Shown: piece by piece, positions 12,090-23,899 of the stretch
Position numbering within the stretch: the stretch's first letter is position 1
Layout: each line of letters begins with the position of its first letter
Assembly (NCBI GenBank): GCA_964058805.1
Contig: CAXKVV010000022.1
Span: forward strand, 248,001 to 312,000
Length of the DNA: 64,000 nt
Direction of reading: 5' to 3'
Origin: Schoenoplectus triqueter
Lineage: Eukaryota; Streptophyta; Magnoliopsida; Poales; Cyperaceae
Position numbers and translations under genes: made by a program
The notes under the pieces: model-generated
Told to the model about the DNA's origin: nothing
Seen by the model: the letters and a program-made list of their open reading frames with translations, nothing else
The model's database searches: none

Positions 12090-12576
12090 AATGCATTTTA
12101 CTCTTGTGATATCTTAAATATTGGAATATCATTCAAATCACTATAAACAAAATTATAGGCATGTTCTCAACCATTTAGATTTAGCATGTATCCAGGATTT
12201 TGTCTTTCGTTAAAATAAAAATATAATGATGGATTATAAATATTTATTATAAGTGACTAATTAAATTTTAAATTCACTCAGTGTTTATAAAGATCCTATC
12301 TTAATAACTAAGAACACATCTATATACGTTATCAATATATTAATTGAATATATACTATATTTTAAATATGTATGCTATGCAGTTGGATGCACCATAGAAT
12401 TTTGTGTGTGTTAAAAATAATTAAGTAATTTTATTATATGTTTGTTTTATATAAATAAATATAATAACAAAAATAAAAGATTCATTAAAAATTAAAGTTC
12501 ATATAATTGAGATATATTGCAAAATTCGAACTCACGAAATTTTGATTATTCGTGCATGGATCATGCATACATATTG

Positions 12577-12645
12577 TGCGACCTTTTTCGCGCGCTCCTC
12601 ATCGCTGATCGGGGAGCGGTGAGGAACGTGCGAAAAAGGGTCGCA
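12577..12645. repeat. Imperfect 69-bp palindrome, GC-rich
   Basis: TGCGACCTTTTTCGCGCG at 12577 is mirrored by the segment ending CGTGCGAAAAAGGGTCGCA at 12645, with arms of about 30 bases and CTGATCGG-like sequence at the centre. It is markedly GC-richer than its neighbours. It could be a transposon end or a small hairpin element. It lies about 110 bases upstream of the Ty3-like remnant. The stretch 12098-12570 holds nothing recognisable. Confidence 0.65.
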
Positions 12646-13928
12646 TAGGATCTGACACGCCCGATGGGATCTAGATTATCCTCTTATCTTTGAAAGAGGG
12701 AAGTAAATAAAATAGCTAAAATATACAAGTGATCTTTTAAGCGCTAAAAATGACTAATGAAGTTCAAGTGTCTTTATTTTGTAGGTATGACATTCTTTGG
12801 AAACTTCAACCTCACACCTTACGCTATCGCTCCCTCACAAGGCCCAATGGATGACTCTACATGTTCTTCGGGTCTATCCCGTAATAACTCACTCTCTACG
12901 GCCCAGCTCCAGTGGCCGCCCTCACTCCCGCAACCATCCGGATCTCCATCCCGGACGATGAGGAAGACTCAATCGTCATAACTCCCAAGGGCTTCTCCAA
13001 CAACGTCTTGGCATCTCCTACCCAATCTCCAAAGAGGAGAAGACAGCCGTCTAAGAAGGCAGCCCCAGCTGCAGTGGCCAAAACTGCCCGCAACTCTTAA
13101 GTGTCCAGGAAGAGGGCCTTGGACATGTACCAAAACCAGTTGGTGGCTAGGTCAGCCATCCTAGTCTCCAATAAATTTACCGCTCTTCGCCAGGCCTGGG
13201 AGGTAGCTAAACCCGCACACCGGCCAGTCCAGACAAAGGCATCTCTACACCGCCAGTGCAAGTCTCAAGCCCCTACAGAAGCTATCTGCAAGGCTCACAG
13301 GGCACTCAAACAAAGGAAAAACACCAGAAGCGCTAGGTTGAGATAGTATGTCTCATGCTCTGGCCAATCTCAAGACATGGCTCGGCCGCAAGCCATCGTC
13401 TCCTACTACAACCAATCTCAAGAAATGGTCAAGTCTCAGGCCTTTGTCTCTGCTCCCCAACAAAAGAAAATCACTCCAAAGGCGTCACCTAGCATCCAAC
13501 AGGTGTGGGTTCCCAAAGGTTCCCATTCAACAAAACCCCAGTCTCAGACCCAGCCCAGCAAGACAAGCAATTCAAGCGCTCTGCCCGAAAGTGTATTCAG
13601 TCGCCTGGGTTAGAAGAGCGTATTAAGCCGATTAGGCTCGAGAATACCGCTCAACAGTTTTAAAATAACTACCCCTGATCAGAAGAAGAAGAAGAGAAGA
13701 ACCGCTCGCTACGAAGAGCGCTTCTCAGTCAACACCATCGGTATAAGTTATGACACTGAGGTGAATATGGTACAAGACGACTAGTCTCCACCTAACTAAG
13801 CCCATGTTACCAATACCAACAAAAACAATGGTTGAAAAGGAAGACTGCCCAAGAGGGTCAATCCTAAAGGTAACAGTAGGGAAGGAGAATACCACAATGA
13901 AAATCCATATCTCTTCGACAATGAAGAA

Positions 13929-14745
13929 GACGATGAGGTCCGCCTAGAAGTGTCAATCGATGAAATTGAAATTCTAAAAGGCCACATCGAGACACGAGAT
14001 GAAGAGATGATCAGGCAACGGGAGCTGATTGCTACCATGCTGAAACAAAATGAAAAATTGATTAAGGCAATCAAATCACTACAAGAGTCACAAGACGCCA
14101 ACTTTAATCCAAAAGCTGGTAGCTCTCGCCAAGAATGTGTCCACATCACCAAAAGTAATCACAAAGGCAAGTAACCTGTCAATTCTAAACCCCATCCACA
14201 TAGAGAAGTGGAAGTGGAACCTAAACCAATGAGATTGTTCCAGAAAGAGATTCATGCCATGATTGCCCAACAAATGTAGATAGCTGGAGGTAGATACATC
14301 ATCCCTCCAGTCAAAAACTGTGGACATCTATATCTCGTTGTATATGATTTAGAAGAATATCCTAAGGGGTACGTAATTCCCCGCTTCAGGACCTTCTCCG
14401 AGGAAGGTAATAAAGACCTGAACCCCGAGCAACTCCTGTCCCACTTTGTAGCCTCATATGGCAATATGGGTAGCAATGATGCACTGTTGTTGAGAAAATC
14501 TCCCCAAAGCTTAGTAGGTACCGCTTTTCAATGGTACTACTCGCTAGAAAATAATAGTATCAGAACCTGAGATGAGATAGCAGACTCGTTCAGAGCGCGG
14601 TTTGTCATGGTATCTGACAAAATAAATATAGCTGATCTGGCAAGTACTAAACCCAAGAAAGAGGAGTCAATGATAGATTTTATCAACAGATGGCAGAACC
14701 TCAACATCAAATGCGACCACACATTAACTGAAGAACATTGACAGG
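13929..14745 (+). pseudogene. Retrotransposon gag-like segment
   Basis: A charged helical stretch (13950-14174, rich in Glu, Lys and Arg, likely coiled coil) precedes a segment with the features of a plant Ty3 gag core. These are YPKGYVIPRF near 14360, then a FQWYYSL-type motif near 14530 and an FRARFV motif near 14592, followed by DFINRWQNL near 14680. In gag proteins these regions form the capsid-like core that packages element RNA. In-frame stops interrupt it at 14174, near 14279, near 14569 and near 14741. It is assigned by motif order only. Confidence 0.6.
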
Positions 14746-15119
14746 TGGATGGGTATGTTACTTGGCGTGACAAAAGTCAACACATTTAAAGACTTGCTCA
14801 GATAGGTGTCCAACATGGAAAGAATATCACCACATACCATGCCATGCTTTATGAGTAACATGCCACAACGAGGAGCCAAGACCGAGACCAAGGTGGCATT
14901 CACCTCATTAAAGGACAAAATGGTTGCCAATACAAACATTCAAAGCGACGGTAGCAGCATGAATGACAACAATTATAATAAGGGACCTAGGCCCAACCTA
15001 TGGGGGAGTTCATAGGCCTTTGAGACTCTAAAATAAAAGAAAATAAAGCCGTACTCCTTTAGAAGAGATAAAGTTGCCTAAATCTTTAAAGGAGTGGTAA
15101 ATAATGATCTATCTCTGCC

Positions 15120-16002
15120 GGCCACTAAACGTCCAGAAGACGCTGGTAAATCAGACGAGCCTAATTTCTGCCCATATCATAGGGTGCTAGGGCACACAAT
15201 TGAAGATTGCTGAGTCTTCAAGGACTTGGTCGAGAAATCGTACAAGAATGATAAAATTATCCTACACAAGGGGTTCCTACAAAACCCAGCTTCACATGAA
15301 CAGGCCAACATAATCTCTCACGAAGAAGAGAAGAACCCGGACCAATTAAGTAAAGATGAAGAAGAACAGTAGACTATGCACTTATCAAAGAAATCAATTA
15401 AGATGCTTAAAGCCCTCAAGAAAGAACCTAGCATGAAGTAGAAAGACGACATCACACCAATAATCCCACCAAAACCTAGGGTGTATTACAAGGTGGATCA
15501 GAGCGAAGACCAGGCTCTTAAGAAAAAGAAGAAGCACAAAAATAATAAGTCCAAGAATAACAAAATAGAAGAATGCGAGCAAGGCAATCCTGAGGTGATC
15601 ACCCTTCAGTACCTCATTTCTAAAAAAGACTGGGAGAAGCTAATCCTAAGTCAAAAGAAACAAAATACAGATGAAGGAGTAGATAAAGAAGAAAGTGAAG
15701 AAATCTGGGGTGTTTCGTGCAATATGGTATATTTTTCCCACGATGAATATATGCCAACACTTTTAGAGATGTTCTTCCCAAACGATGAAGGGGAAGCAAG
15801 CACCTCCGGGACCAAAAGAAAAGAGTGTAAAGCCGTGCTCCGGTCTGGGACCTATGTACCTCAGAGACAAGCTCCCAAAGACTCTGAAAAAACAAAAGTT
15901 AAAGTCCAGAACAAGAGCAAAGAGGTTGAAATCTTAGGTAAAAACCTAGAGAAGACCCGACAGGCGGGTGAGGAATACAATATTTCATATTCGATGCGCT
16001 AA
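15120..16002 (+). pseudogene. Gag knuckle-like motif and Lys-rich linker
   Basis: Around 15165-15215 the frame reads CPYHRVLGHTIEDC, the Cys-x2-His...His...Cys pattern seen at the C-terminal side of gag in Tat-type elements, where it precedes the protease. A stop codon follows the motif directly. From 15481 a 173-codon frame begins with a very Lys-rich run (KKKKKHKNNKSKNNK) and continues as acidic and basic linker sequence ending at 16002. No separate domain is recognisable in the linker. Confidence 0.5.
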
Positions 16003-16040
16003 TAATGTCACAAGACCTACGAGAGGTACAAATCTAGGCA

Positions 16041-16643
16041 TTGCAAGACCTTGAGAAGTACAAGTCCTATTTTGTTGAGCAAAACATGCAAGAGACCTTT
16101 TTCACCGCCAAGCGGGCAGCATGTATCAACTTCTCAGACGATGAAGTCCTAGATCAGTATTATGCCACTCAAAACCCTAAAGACCATCACTTGGATGTGA
16201 AGAACCTATCTGATGAGAAATTAATCATCCACGGCATCAATTAGAACTCTCAAAAGGCCCTGAGAGCTATAACTTTAAACCTGCAGTGCGACAGTTTAAA
16301 GGCGCCAACCAAATTCTATGTCATTGACGCTGAGACCTCCTATCGGGCATTGCTGGGTCGACCATGGTTTCACAGCAATCAGATCATATCCTTTACTCTG
16401 CATCAATGCCTGAAATATATTGAGAATGACAAACAAAAGAGAATTAACGGTGACGTCAAGCCATTCGGGGTGCATGAGATCAAGTTCAATGACACCCAGT
16501 ACCTCCTTCCCAAACCTGCCATAGCGCCGAGCCGGCCAACAAGAAAAACAAGTAAGATACCCTTCAATGAAGGCCCCAAATTTGATGCCTTATTAGGAGA
16601 AGAAAAAGAGGTCAAATTCAACTTCAAACCCAGAGGCACTTGA
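16041..16643 (+). pseudogene. Damaged retropepsin-like segment
   Basis: The frame contains FYVIDAETSYRALLGRPW (about 16314-16367) followed by a TLHQCLKY motif. This combination is diagnostic of the C-terminal half of Ty3/Tat aspartic proteases. The catalytic Asp-Ser/Thr-Gly loop expected some 40-60 residues upstream is absent. The sequence jumps from an INFSDDE-like stretch near 16126 to LIIHGIN near 16224 with only about 26 residues between, and a stop at 16242-16244 separates the parts. The active site therefore appears deleted. Confidence 0.55.
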
Positions 16644-17047
16644 GCTTAGAAACCAAAATAAAAGTCGGGTGAAGAAGTGGTCTTCCACTTTAAACAGGTG
16701 GCTACATCCAAAACCCAGATAGAGCCAAGTGAAATAAACTCAAGTGATTATGAAGAATATGACGAGAAGACTCCAAAGAATATGACGACTCAGGCAGCAC
16801 CACCTCCGAAGAAAAGACTGATCATAGTCGTCAACTCTGGGAAGAAGAATCCGACGAGGAGATCATCTACCACATCCTCAAGAAACTCTACAAGGGACCT
16901 GAAACAGACAATAAAAGTGAGGAGTCGTTCATGATCAATCTGGGATCCGACAGTGGAAGGGATAACCCAGTCAGGCTAAGACTTGTAAACGAAGAGCGCT
17001 TATGACGGGAAAACTTTGAAGCTCGCGTCTGGAACACAATCAATGAA

Positions 17048-17879
17048 ATGAGATACCAGATTGAAAACAATAGAATGGAGGTGTCTGAACAATGGGAAGT
17101 GATGCAGAACATCAAGACGCAGCACAACGAGATCATGATAATGATCGAGAACCTACAAACCACTATCTACAATTCCGGACTACTCAAAGAAGTGACAAGC
17201 GAGCCCCGTTCCGGGACCCCAGAAAGGCAAACACCTGTTAGCGGCAAACAGGTGATCGTCATAGTTGACGAGACAGAGAAAGAAGAGGCGACATTGAAAC
17301 AGTCAGCCACTGTGCCAGCCCTCAAGGTCTGGAAAAACAACTCGAATATTTGAGCAGGCCGTGAAAAGCGAATTTACGCTCCTCACTTGCAAGCGACCCA
17401 CAGACATAGACAGGGCGAGCGAAGATGAGTTCTGGCCCTACCATCGTGTGTTGGGCCACACAATTGAAGACTGTTGGGTATTCAAGAATTTCATAGAAAG
17501 AGGATGCAAGTACGGAACAATCCTGCTCCCAAAAAGCTTTCAGCGGGATCAGGCTTCGCACAACCCAAATAACAGAGGCAAATGGGTCGCTTACATAATC
17601 TCGCACACTCTTGTACCTAGCAAACCCAAATTTGCGAAGCAAAAACTAATCAAGGAAATCTACTGTTTCAACTCATTCATGAACATTGAAATAGATAAGG
17701 AGATGGCGACGCTGGAAATCAGTGTGGTTCCCGAAAGGCGTTTTAAAGATCTAGTTCCAAGGGAAGTGAACCACATTCAAACTCTGAAGACCTTCGTTGT
17801 GCCGATGAAGGTAGAGCAAATCAAAGGAAGAACTATCATCCACAAGGCTATAATCTTCTATCAGAATGACTCAACTTAG
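17048..17879 (+). pseudogene. Second gag-like coiled coil and knuckle-like motif
   Basis: Frame 17048-17353 is a Glu/Gln/Met-rich coiled-coil candidate. After a frameshift, frame 17361-17879 carries WPYHRVLGHTIEDCW near 17430-17476. This repeats the motif at about 15165-15215 almost word for word, but the first Cys is Trp. The same module therefore occurs twice 2.3 kb apart, either as an internal duplication or as remnants of two related elements joined together. The downstream part of the 172-codon frame (MATLEISVVPERRF...) has no family I recognise. Confidence 0.45.
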
Positions 17880-18330
17880 TCTCTAAAGAACCCTGATCAC
17901 AACACTTGGAGAAAGTGGCTGATTGAACAAGACTCAAGGAGTACGATGAGCGGCGAAGCTGCATCCCATCCCTTTGGAAAAGACTTATACAAATTGGTTG
18001 AAAAAATAAAGTGTCTGAGAGACATGTCCAAGGTGGACGCCAAGCGTTTTGATGACCTCTAGAGCGGTAGCCAGAATAAAATTCTAGGCCTAAATAACAA
18101 AATAAAGTGCATCCGAGGGTTAGGTTACAACTATGATGATGCAGTATGCATTGAGGGGTCCCTTCACGAATAACACTCGTATCAAGCAGATGAGAGCTGC
18201 TGCGCGGCAACAATTGAGAAGGTATATGAAGGCGGCAAATACCAACTCATTAACCATAAAGGCGAAAGACCCATGCCACCAATTAATGTGTGATACTTGA
18301 AGAAATACTACACGTAGCCCGGATCAGACC
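17880..18330 (+). pseudogene. Pol-tail-like end of the retroelement
   Basis: After further stops, a frame near 18215-18305 reads GGKYQLINHKGERP and then LKKYY. This resembles the extreme C-terminus of Tat-type integrases, where a 'G.Y.L...G...P..WN..HLK.YY' ending is common. It is immediately followed by non-coding sequence. If correct, the pol core between protease and tail has been lost or replaced. The purine-rich AAGGAGGGAAATAAG at 18360 is a possible polypurine tract. Confidence 0.35.
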
Positions 18331-18839
18331 GGCCGAGTAGTACTCTACTGTAAATAAATAAGGAGGGAAATAAGTGTTTGCTTACACGCACGCGCACGAA
18401 ACACAAAACCCAAGTCTAACCTCCCCCTCTGCATAAAATGCATCCAAAAATATAAAACCACACAAACACATCTAGCCCTAAAATTAAAAAAAAAAGAAGA
18501 ATAAGAGTGTTCAATGCCAAAACCACGCGAGAGTGTAAGGCGAGAGTTTTGGTGTTTGGACTCACAATACAAATACTACTGTTTTTGTACATTTGATACA
18601 AAATAAACATAAAAATAGGCAGGGTTTGCAGTTTGTCCATCAAACTATCTGTTGCTTAATGACGAAAGTTGCTCATATTAATCGCCTATGGTCTAAACAA
18701 AAGGATAGGTCGAGCAAATTGGTGGCTAGTAAGTAGTCATTTTCGATGGTATGTAAATAAATAACTCTCTTATTATTAGTAGCAAGTAGCACTAATAACA
18801 AAAATTTACCCTCCTCAGACAAAATAAAAGGGATACAAA

Positions 18840-19375
18840 GCTAGATTGGGTGCATTTATTCTTTATCCCATAATTATAGTAAAAACAAAATCTTTTCAAT
18901 AAGGGGTTGTTACATTTATCCCCGACACCACGTGTGTTATACAAAGCTAGATTGGGTGCATTCATCCGTAACAGCACCACACGTCCAAGGAGGTGGTCTG
19001 TTACAATCCCGCACAGATCATGTATGGGACAAATTAAGTGGTTCATTTAAAGAAGTGACTATGATCATGGAGAGCGAACCTACCCGATGAAAGCCTATCT
19101 CGTAGGGATGCGTGATGGATGTTTGAGGGTAGTAAAAAAAATAAAAATCAGGTTGGGTGTATTCATCCGTAAAAGCACCACACGCCCAAAAAAATAATTT
19201 GTTACAATCCCGCATAGATCATGGAGGGGTCAGATTAAGGGTTTACGCTTTTACTTGACATTCTATGTCAAACAAAGTGGTTCGCTTAAAGAAGTGACTA
19301 TGGTCATGGAGAGCGAACCTACCCGATGAAAGCTTGTCTTCTAGGGATGCGTGATGGATGTTTAAGGATATGATC
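18840..19375. repeat. Tandem duplication of a ~200-240-bp non-coding unit
   Basis: The unit beginning GATTGGGTGCATTCATCCGT near 18952 recurs as GGTTGGGTGTATTCATCCGT near 19153. Both are followed by CACCACACG, TTACAATCCCGCA, AAAGAAGTGACTATG and GGAGAGCGAACCTACCCG. The second unit has an extra ~40 bases before the AAAGAAGTGACT block. A third, partial start is at 18843. It lies between the retroelement tail and the antisense gene. The rest of 18.35-20.15 kb shows no gene. Confidence 0.75.
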
Positions 19376-20159
19376 CCCACCAAACAAATTGAGCGGAGAC
19401 GAGCGAAGGTGAGTTTTCACTTTAGCACGCAAATGTGCACAAATGAGGGGAGAGTGGGTGAGCTTCCAGAATAAATGTCAATTAAGTACGCAAGGAACAT
19501 CCACAAAATGGTGTTGTCAATTGCATCCACAATCCAATTGACACTGATAAATTTATCCATCAGTAATAAAGGGATAAACAGGTTTATTCTGTACCCGACC
19601 AAGAGATCAATACAGGCAGGTTCGGTATACGTAAAATACCACTATTACTTAAGTTCTATATTGTAATAAATAAAGAGAAACTATGTATAGAACAAGTGCA
19701 ATAAGGTGCTGTAAAGTTTTTCCTTTTCTGTTATTGTACGTAGACACTGTGTGAAAGTGAAGTAGTTATAATTAGACACTTTTGCAATTAAGATTGATGG
19801 TGTGTAATGTAAAACCAATGAAATATTTCCCCGCACTGTAGAGAAAGTGACGAGTGAATAATAATAAAAACAAGCATCATCCACAACAAAGAGAAATCAA
19901 GTACAACAAGTGTCAATCAACAAGTAAGCATCCACGAAAGTATCATGTACCTAATCACAATCATGACAAAGAAAAGGAAAAGAAGAAAGAGCAAGGCACA
20001 ATAACGCAATCTAAGAGTCTGAGAAGCAAGACTCCAGCTCAAATAATGTGATGCTGACCGAAGCTATCTCAAAATAATGTGCCTCTGTCCTCCTCCAAAG
20101 CTATCTCAAAATCTAAGAACTGAGAAAAGGCTCTGTCTCGGGCACTCAGGTAAATCTAC

Positions 20160-23100
20160 AAGTTCGGGAGACGTCCCTACAGATACCTGAAGAAGCCCTC
20201 AATCGACAATTTGCGGTCCTCTAGCTCCTGCACAAGCAGTCGAGCGGGCCCATCACTAACTCGAATGGAGCAGAGAGTGGCACAAGAAGAAACCTGCTGA
20301 AGGTAGTGGAGTCGAGTAGCCTCCAAATGCCTACGCAACTCGTGGACCTCTAACTCATGCTGGTACACCAGGGAGCTCACATCCTAGTAAGCCCTGAACA
20401 ACTCATCACATCTCCTAGAGACGAAACCACTCAAAAGATGAGGTGCAGTAAATAGAACTGGCGCAATGGTGTCCCACATCAACTCGTACCAGTCAAATGA
20501 GACATCCTTTGCCAAAAAGTCTAGGATCTCGAAATTCAGCGGGTAGTCCCTAAAGAACGTGCCCTGAAGTGAGTCCGCCAACTTAGCCAAGGCGAGTCTC
20601 ACATCCCCCAGCGCGACGTCTGCAATAAAATAAGTATGTCAGACAATCTATCACAATCAAAGAAGAAATAAAGAAAGAGAAGATTTGTTTTATCGCCTCA
20701 TCGTCTGAGACCGGCGAGACTAGGGTAGAAGCAGGCACATCAGTCACCTCGGGAGGACCTGAAGACACACTAGGCCTAGGTGCAAAATAAAATAAAGGCG
20801 TAAGTGCACTAAAAAATAAGCCTCAGAAAAATAACAAAGGAGATGATAAGTACCAAGAGAGACGTGAGCCTCAATGGGACTCTCACTGGACTGAAGGCGT
20901 AAGTGCGTCTGGGCTGTCGAGTAGCTGCTCCTCCAGCCAAACCTCATCCAGCTTGTGGTCGTGCTCGACCACAGCCTGCTCAATCAAGTCCTCCACCTGA
21001 TCAGAGCTAGACTCAAGTGAGACTGTACCATCAATGATCAAGAGAGGCTGCTCGTCGGAAGATGAAGAGACGTGTGATGGCCCTCCCTCAATCAACACTG
21101 GCTTATCGCATGCGGGCTCGACAGTCAATGGACCCTCTTACTCGAGAGAGATCTCTTCTGATCTCACAAGTGTGAGAACTGGTCCTAAAAGCACCTCAAA
21201 GGAGTCACCATCTCTAGTGGGCGCTACCAAGATCGACGGTGAAGCAGAACCGTCCTGAAAGAAAGACTCAAATCGATGCGATGATGCCATGTCATCGTAA
21301 TCAGTCTCAAAACCTGAAAAATCTGTGCGTCAGGGTGGAAACACAAGCACAGGATATCAAGCAAAATACTAAAAGGGTGGACATAAACCTGTGACGATAA
21401 AGTCAGTGTGGGACCTTAAAAGGATAACATCCACTGGTGTCGGTGAGCCCGCTATAGTGCCATATCGGCCTATCTAAGAAGACGCCCCGTGAGCTGAAAA
21501 ACAAGATATAAGTTCTAATCAGAGCTGCAACTAAAACACATCAAAACAAAATAAGGCGAGTCTGTGAAAAAGAATCACCCGAGATGGGGGAAAGAAGGGA
21601 AAATGAAGAAATATTGTTCTGATCTCCCTTCATGGTGGCTGAAGTAGGTGTCTCAACAGGTGGCTGAGCATGTACATCACTAGCTCGCGGGTGAGGGATC
21701 GAGAAGCCAGGCTCCGCCGCACCATACTCATAAGCAGCATTTGATCAAAAGAAAATCTGTCAAGATCTAGCCTAAGCCTAAGAAAGAATGAAATGAATCT
21801 AAAATGTACCAGTGAGGCGAGTCCTGGTAGACAAGCAAGAAAAATAGTTGTCCAACCCTTAGAAGTCCACCGACTCTAAAAAAAAGGTGGAAAATGGATG
21901 AAATCATCGTAAGAGAGGTCAGAAGATGAGCTACCTCTACCCTTGAGACAAGTATTGTGTGTCATCACTGAAGGAGTATATGACTGGTACGAGCGAATGG
22001 CATCATGGTACCACCAAATATAACGCCTCGAGAAGGTGTGTACACGAGAACTAGGTACCATCTGAAAGTGGGAGACCGTCTGTAAGTGAAAGAGATACGA
22101 GTAGAACCACCCAAGACCCTCAAGATTAACTGCCAAAGACTCAGGGGTGGAGAAGGAATGCAGGCACATCCTGATCCAAGCTGAACTGGTGCGCACATTT
22201 GTACGAAGAATAAGACTCTATGAAAGTATAATCGCTTTAATAAAATGGCAAGAATATATGGCGAAGGCTGATGAAATAATCCAAGACATCCGATGACCTC
22301 TAAGAGGGGTAGAGTCCCTAGAAGAAGGCGCCGCATCAATCAAAGATTGTAAGCAATCCCAGCCAAATGATGAGTGGTCAATCTGGCGTGAGCTAGTCTC
22401 AGATTGTCATGGCCACGGTAAAATCTGAAATGAGCATCCTTGGGAGTCAAGGAGGCAGGCTCGGTATCGGTTAAATCTCTTAGGATAGGTAAGATGGCCT
22501 TCAAGTCTGATGATAAAGATGGGTGATACACGCCAGACCAGTGCATGTGTAACCACCTGCTAATGAAGTGCCAAGGCACCAACTCTCTGCATCGAGAAGG
22601 ATCACGTGAAGAGGTCAAACCCCGTATGCTCCTGTAAATGTTGGCCAGGACTGGCACAGCCAATGAGATTGTCTCACCGCGAGCAAACCGACTCGCTATC
22701 ACAAACACTGAGGGGCAAATGATGCGAGCCCCTGAGCTGGGAAGCAGAGAGAAGCAGATCCACCAAGAGAGGAAGGCTATCAAATAAGTCTCCCGGCTAA
22801 TGTCATATGACCACAAAGTATCCTGCAGGAGAGCAAACACATCACAATTAAGATTAGGGCGTCCAGTGCTGAAAGGGTCACGAGTAGAGGTATAGCACTA
22901 GGAATGAGAATGCAGCCGATCAGTCAAATAAGAAATTAAGAATCTTAAAGGGACAGAAAGGTGTTCCCCCCTCAGCTAATTATAAATCTTGTAAATCTCC
23001 TGAAGGAAAGTCGGGTGCAGTGAAGGGTCTCTCAAGTCACCCTCTGACAGCAAGAACTCGTCATAGTAATGACCGAACACAGGTAGGCCGGTCAATTGAT

Positions 23101-23488
23101 GGATCTCCCATAGTGTAGGGGTCAACTCTCGATCATCAATGAAAAGGGTGTTGGTGGAGTAGTTACATCGCTCACAGAATGCACAGAGCCAAGGTGTGTT
23201 GATGTGATACCGAAACATCGACAGGAAGATACAGCTGTACACACCTAAGCTGTAAAGAATGTCCCTCTCCCGTGCAAGGATGTAGCAGGTCCAATCCAAC
23301 TGATGGCCATGGTATATGAGCGGAAGGCGGAAGTCAGTGTCGGCCCAACTAGAGGCCACTCTGTCAATCATCTCCTTACCAAGAAGATGGGTGAGAGGTG
23401 CCATGGCTAAAAGATCTCGAGGTAACAAAGGCGTGATGTCGTGAGGCTGCTCATCACGGAAAATCAGACCACCAGCCCGAAGGTACAC
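20160..23488 (-). pseudogene. Plant mobile domain (PMD) gene, antisense to the retroelement, broken
   Basis: Reading from 23488 downward, frame 22976-23488 (170 codons) contains LTPTLWEIHQLTGLPVFG and then YDEFLLSEGDL, the hallmark of the plant mobile domain (aminotransferase-like, PMD). This domain is found in MAIN-type nuclear proteins and in many plant transposable elements. Frame 22340-22840 (166 codons) continues with Trp- and Arg-rich PMD-like sequence, then 21876-22339. Downstream are an acidic Ser/Glu-rich stretch (20883-21128) and a Leu/Glu/His-rich coiled-coil candidate (20177-20602, one internal stop). Pyrimidine-rich tracts ending in CAG precede exon-like pieces at 20758 and 20619, suggesting real introns. 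Frames are interrupted and no complete protein can be derived. It lies on the strand opposite the Ty3-like remnant. Tat-lineage retrotransposons are known to carry extra antisense genes. Confidence 0.6.
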
Positions 23489-23899
23489 GGGAGTGCCGCG
23501 TGTAACCCTAACTATGGGCGTCCAGTCCTCAGGATCCTCGTAGAGAGAGAGATAATGACTCCGAGAACAAATACAACAAAGTCAATAGTAAAAAAAAAGA
23601 AGAAGAGAAGAAAGAAGGGAAAAGGAGTGTCGGATATGTGTACCAAAGCAGGACCTTCAATTCTTTAAAGTCTTCAGGACCCGCTTTGGTGGGTGGCTCT
23701 TTGTTTACCCTTGAAAAATCTCAAGGATGAAACAACTGGACAATTAAAAATAAATATCAATTATCTATGGTAAATCATATGAAAGTGGCCACCAACCAGA
23801 AAAGGTCGCTGCTAAACTATGGAACAAGTTTATTTATCTCACAAGAAAATATTAAGATAAAGGGCAATGGTGTAAATATCCCACCATCTATTGTCCATT

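Larger units (their letters stand above)
12757..18330 (+). pseudogene. Degenerate Ty3 (Tat/Ogre-like) retroelement polyprotein region
   Basis: A 5.6-kb block, GC-richer than its flanks, in which successive plus-strand frames read as one broken retrotransposon polyprotein. In order there are a Pro/Ser/Lys-rich N-terminal stretch (12912-13626), a gag core (about 14290-14740), a knuckle-like motif (about 15165-15215), a charged linker (15481-16002), a protease-like segment (about 16250-16440), a second coiled-coil plus knuckle-like segment (17048-17879) and a tail resembling the end of Tat-type pol (about 18190-18305). Stops and frameshifts occur throughout. No reverse transcriptase, RNase H or integrase core was recognised, so it looks non-autonomous even before decay. 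A 5' LTR was not identified. Confidence 0.65.

Noticed and set aside
17048..17353. Independent coiled-coil host gene
   Set aside because: It is continuous in composition and position with the retroelement block, and a knuckle-like motif follows after a frameshift. It is better explained as gag-like.
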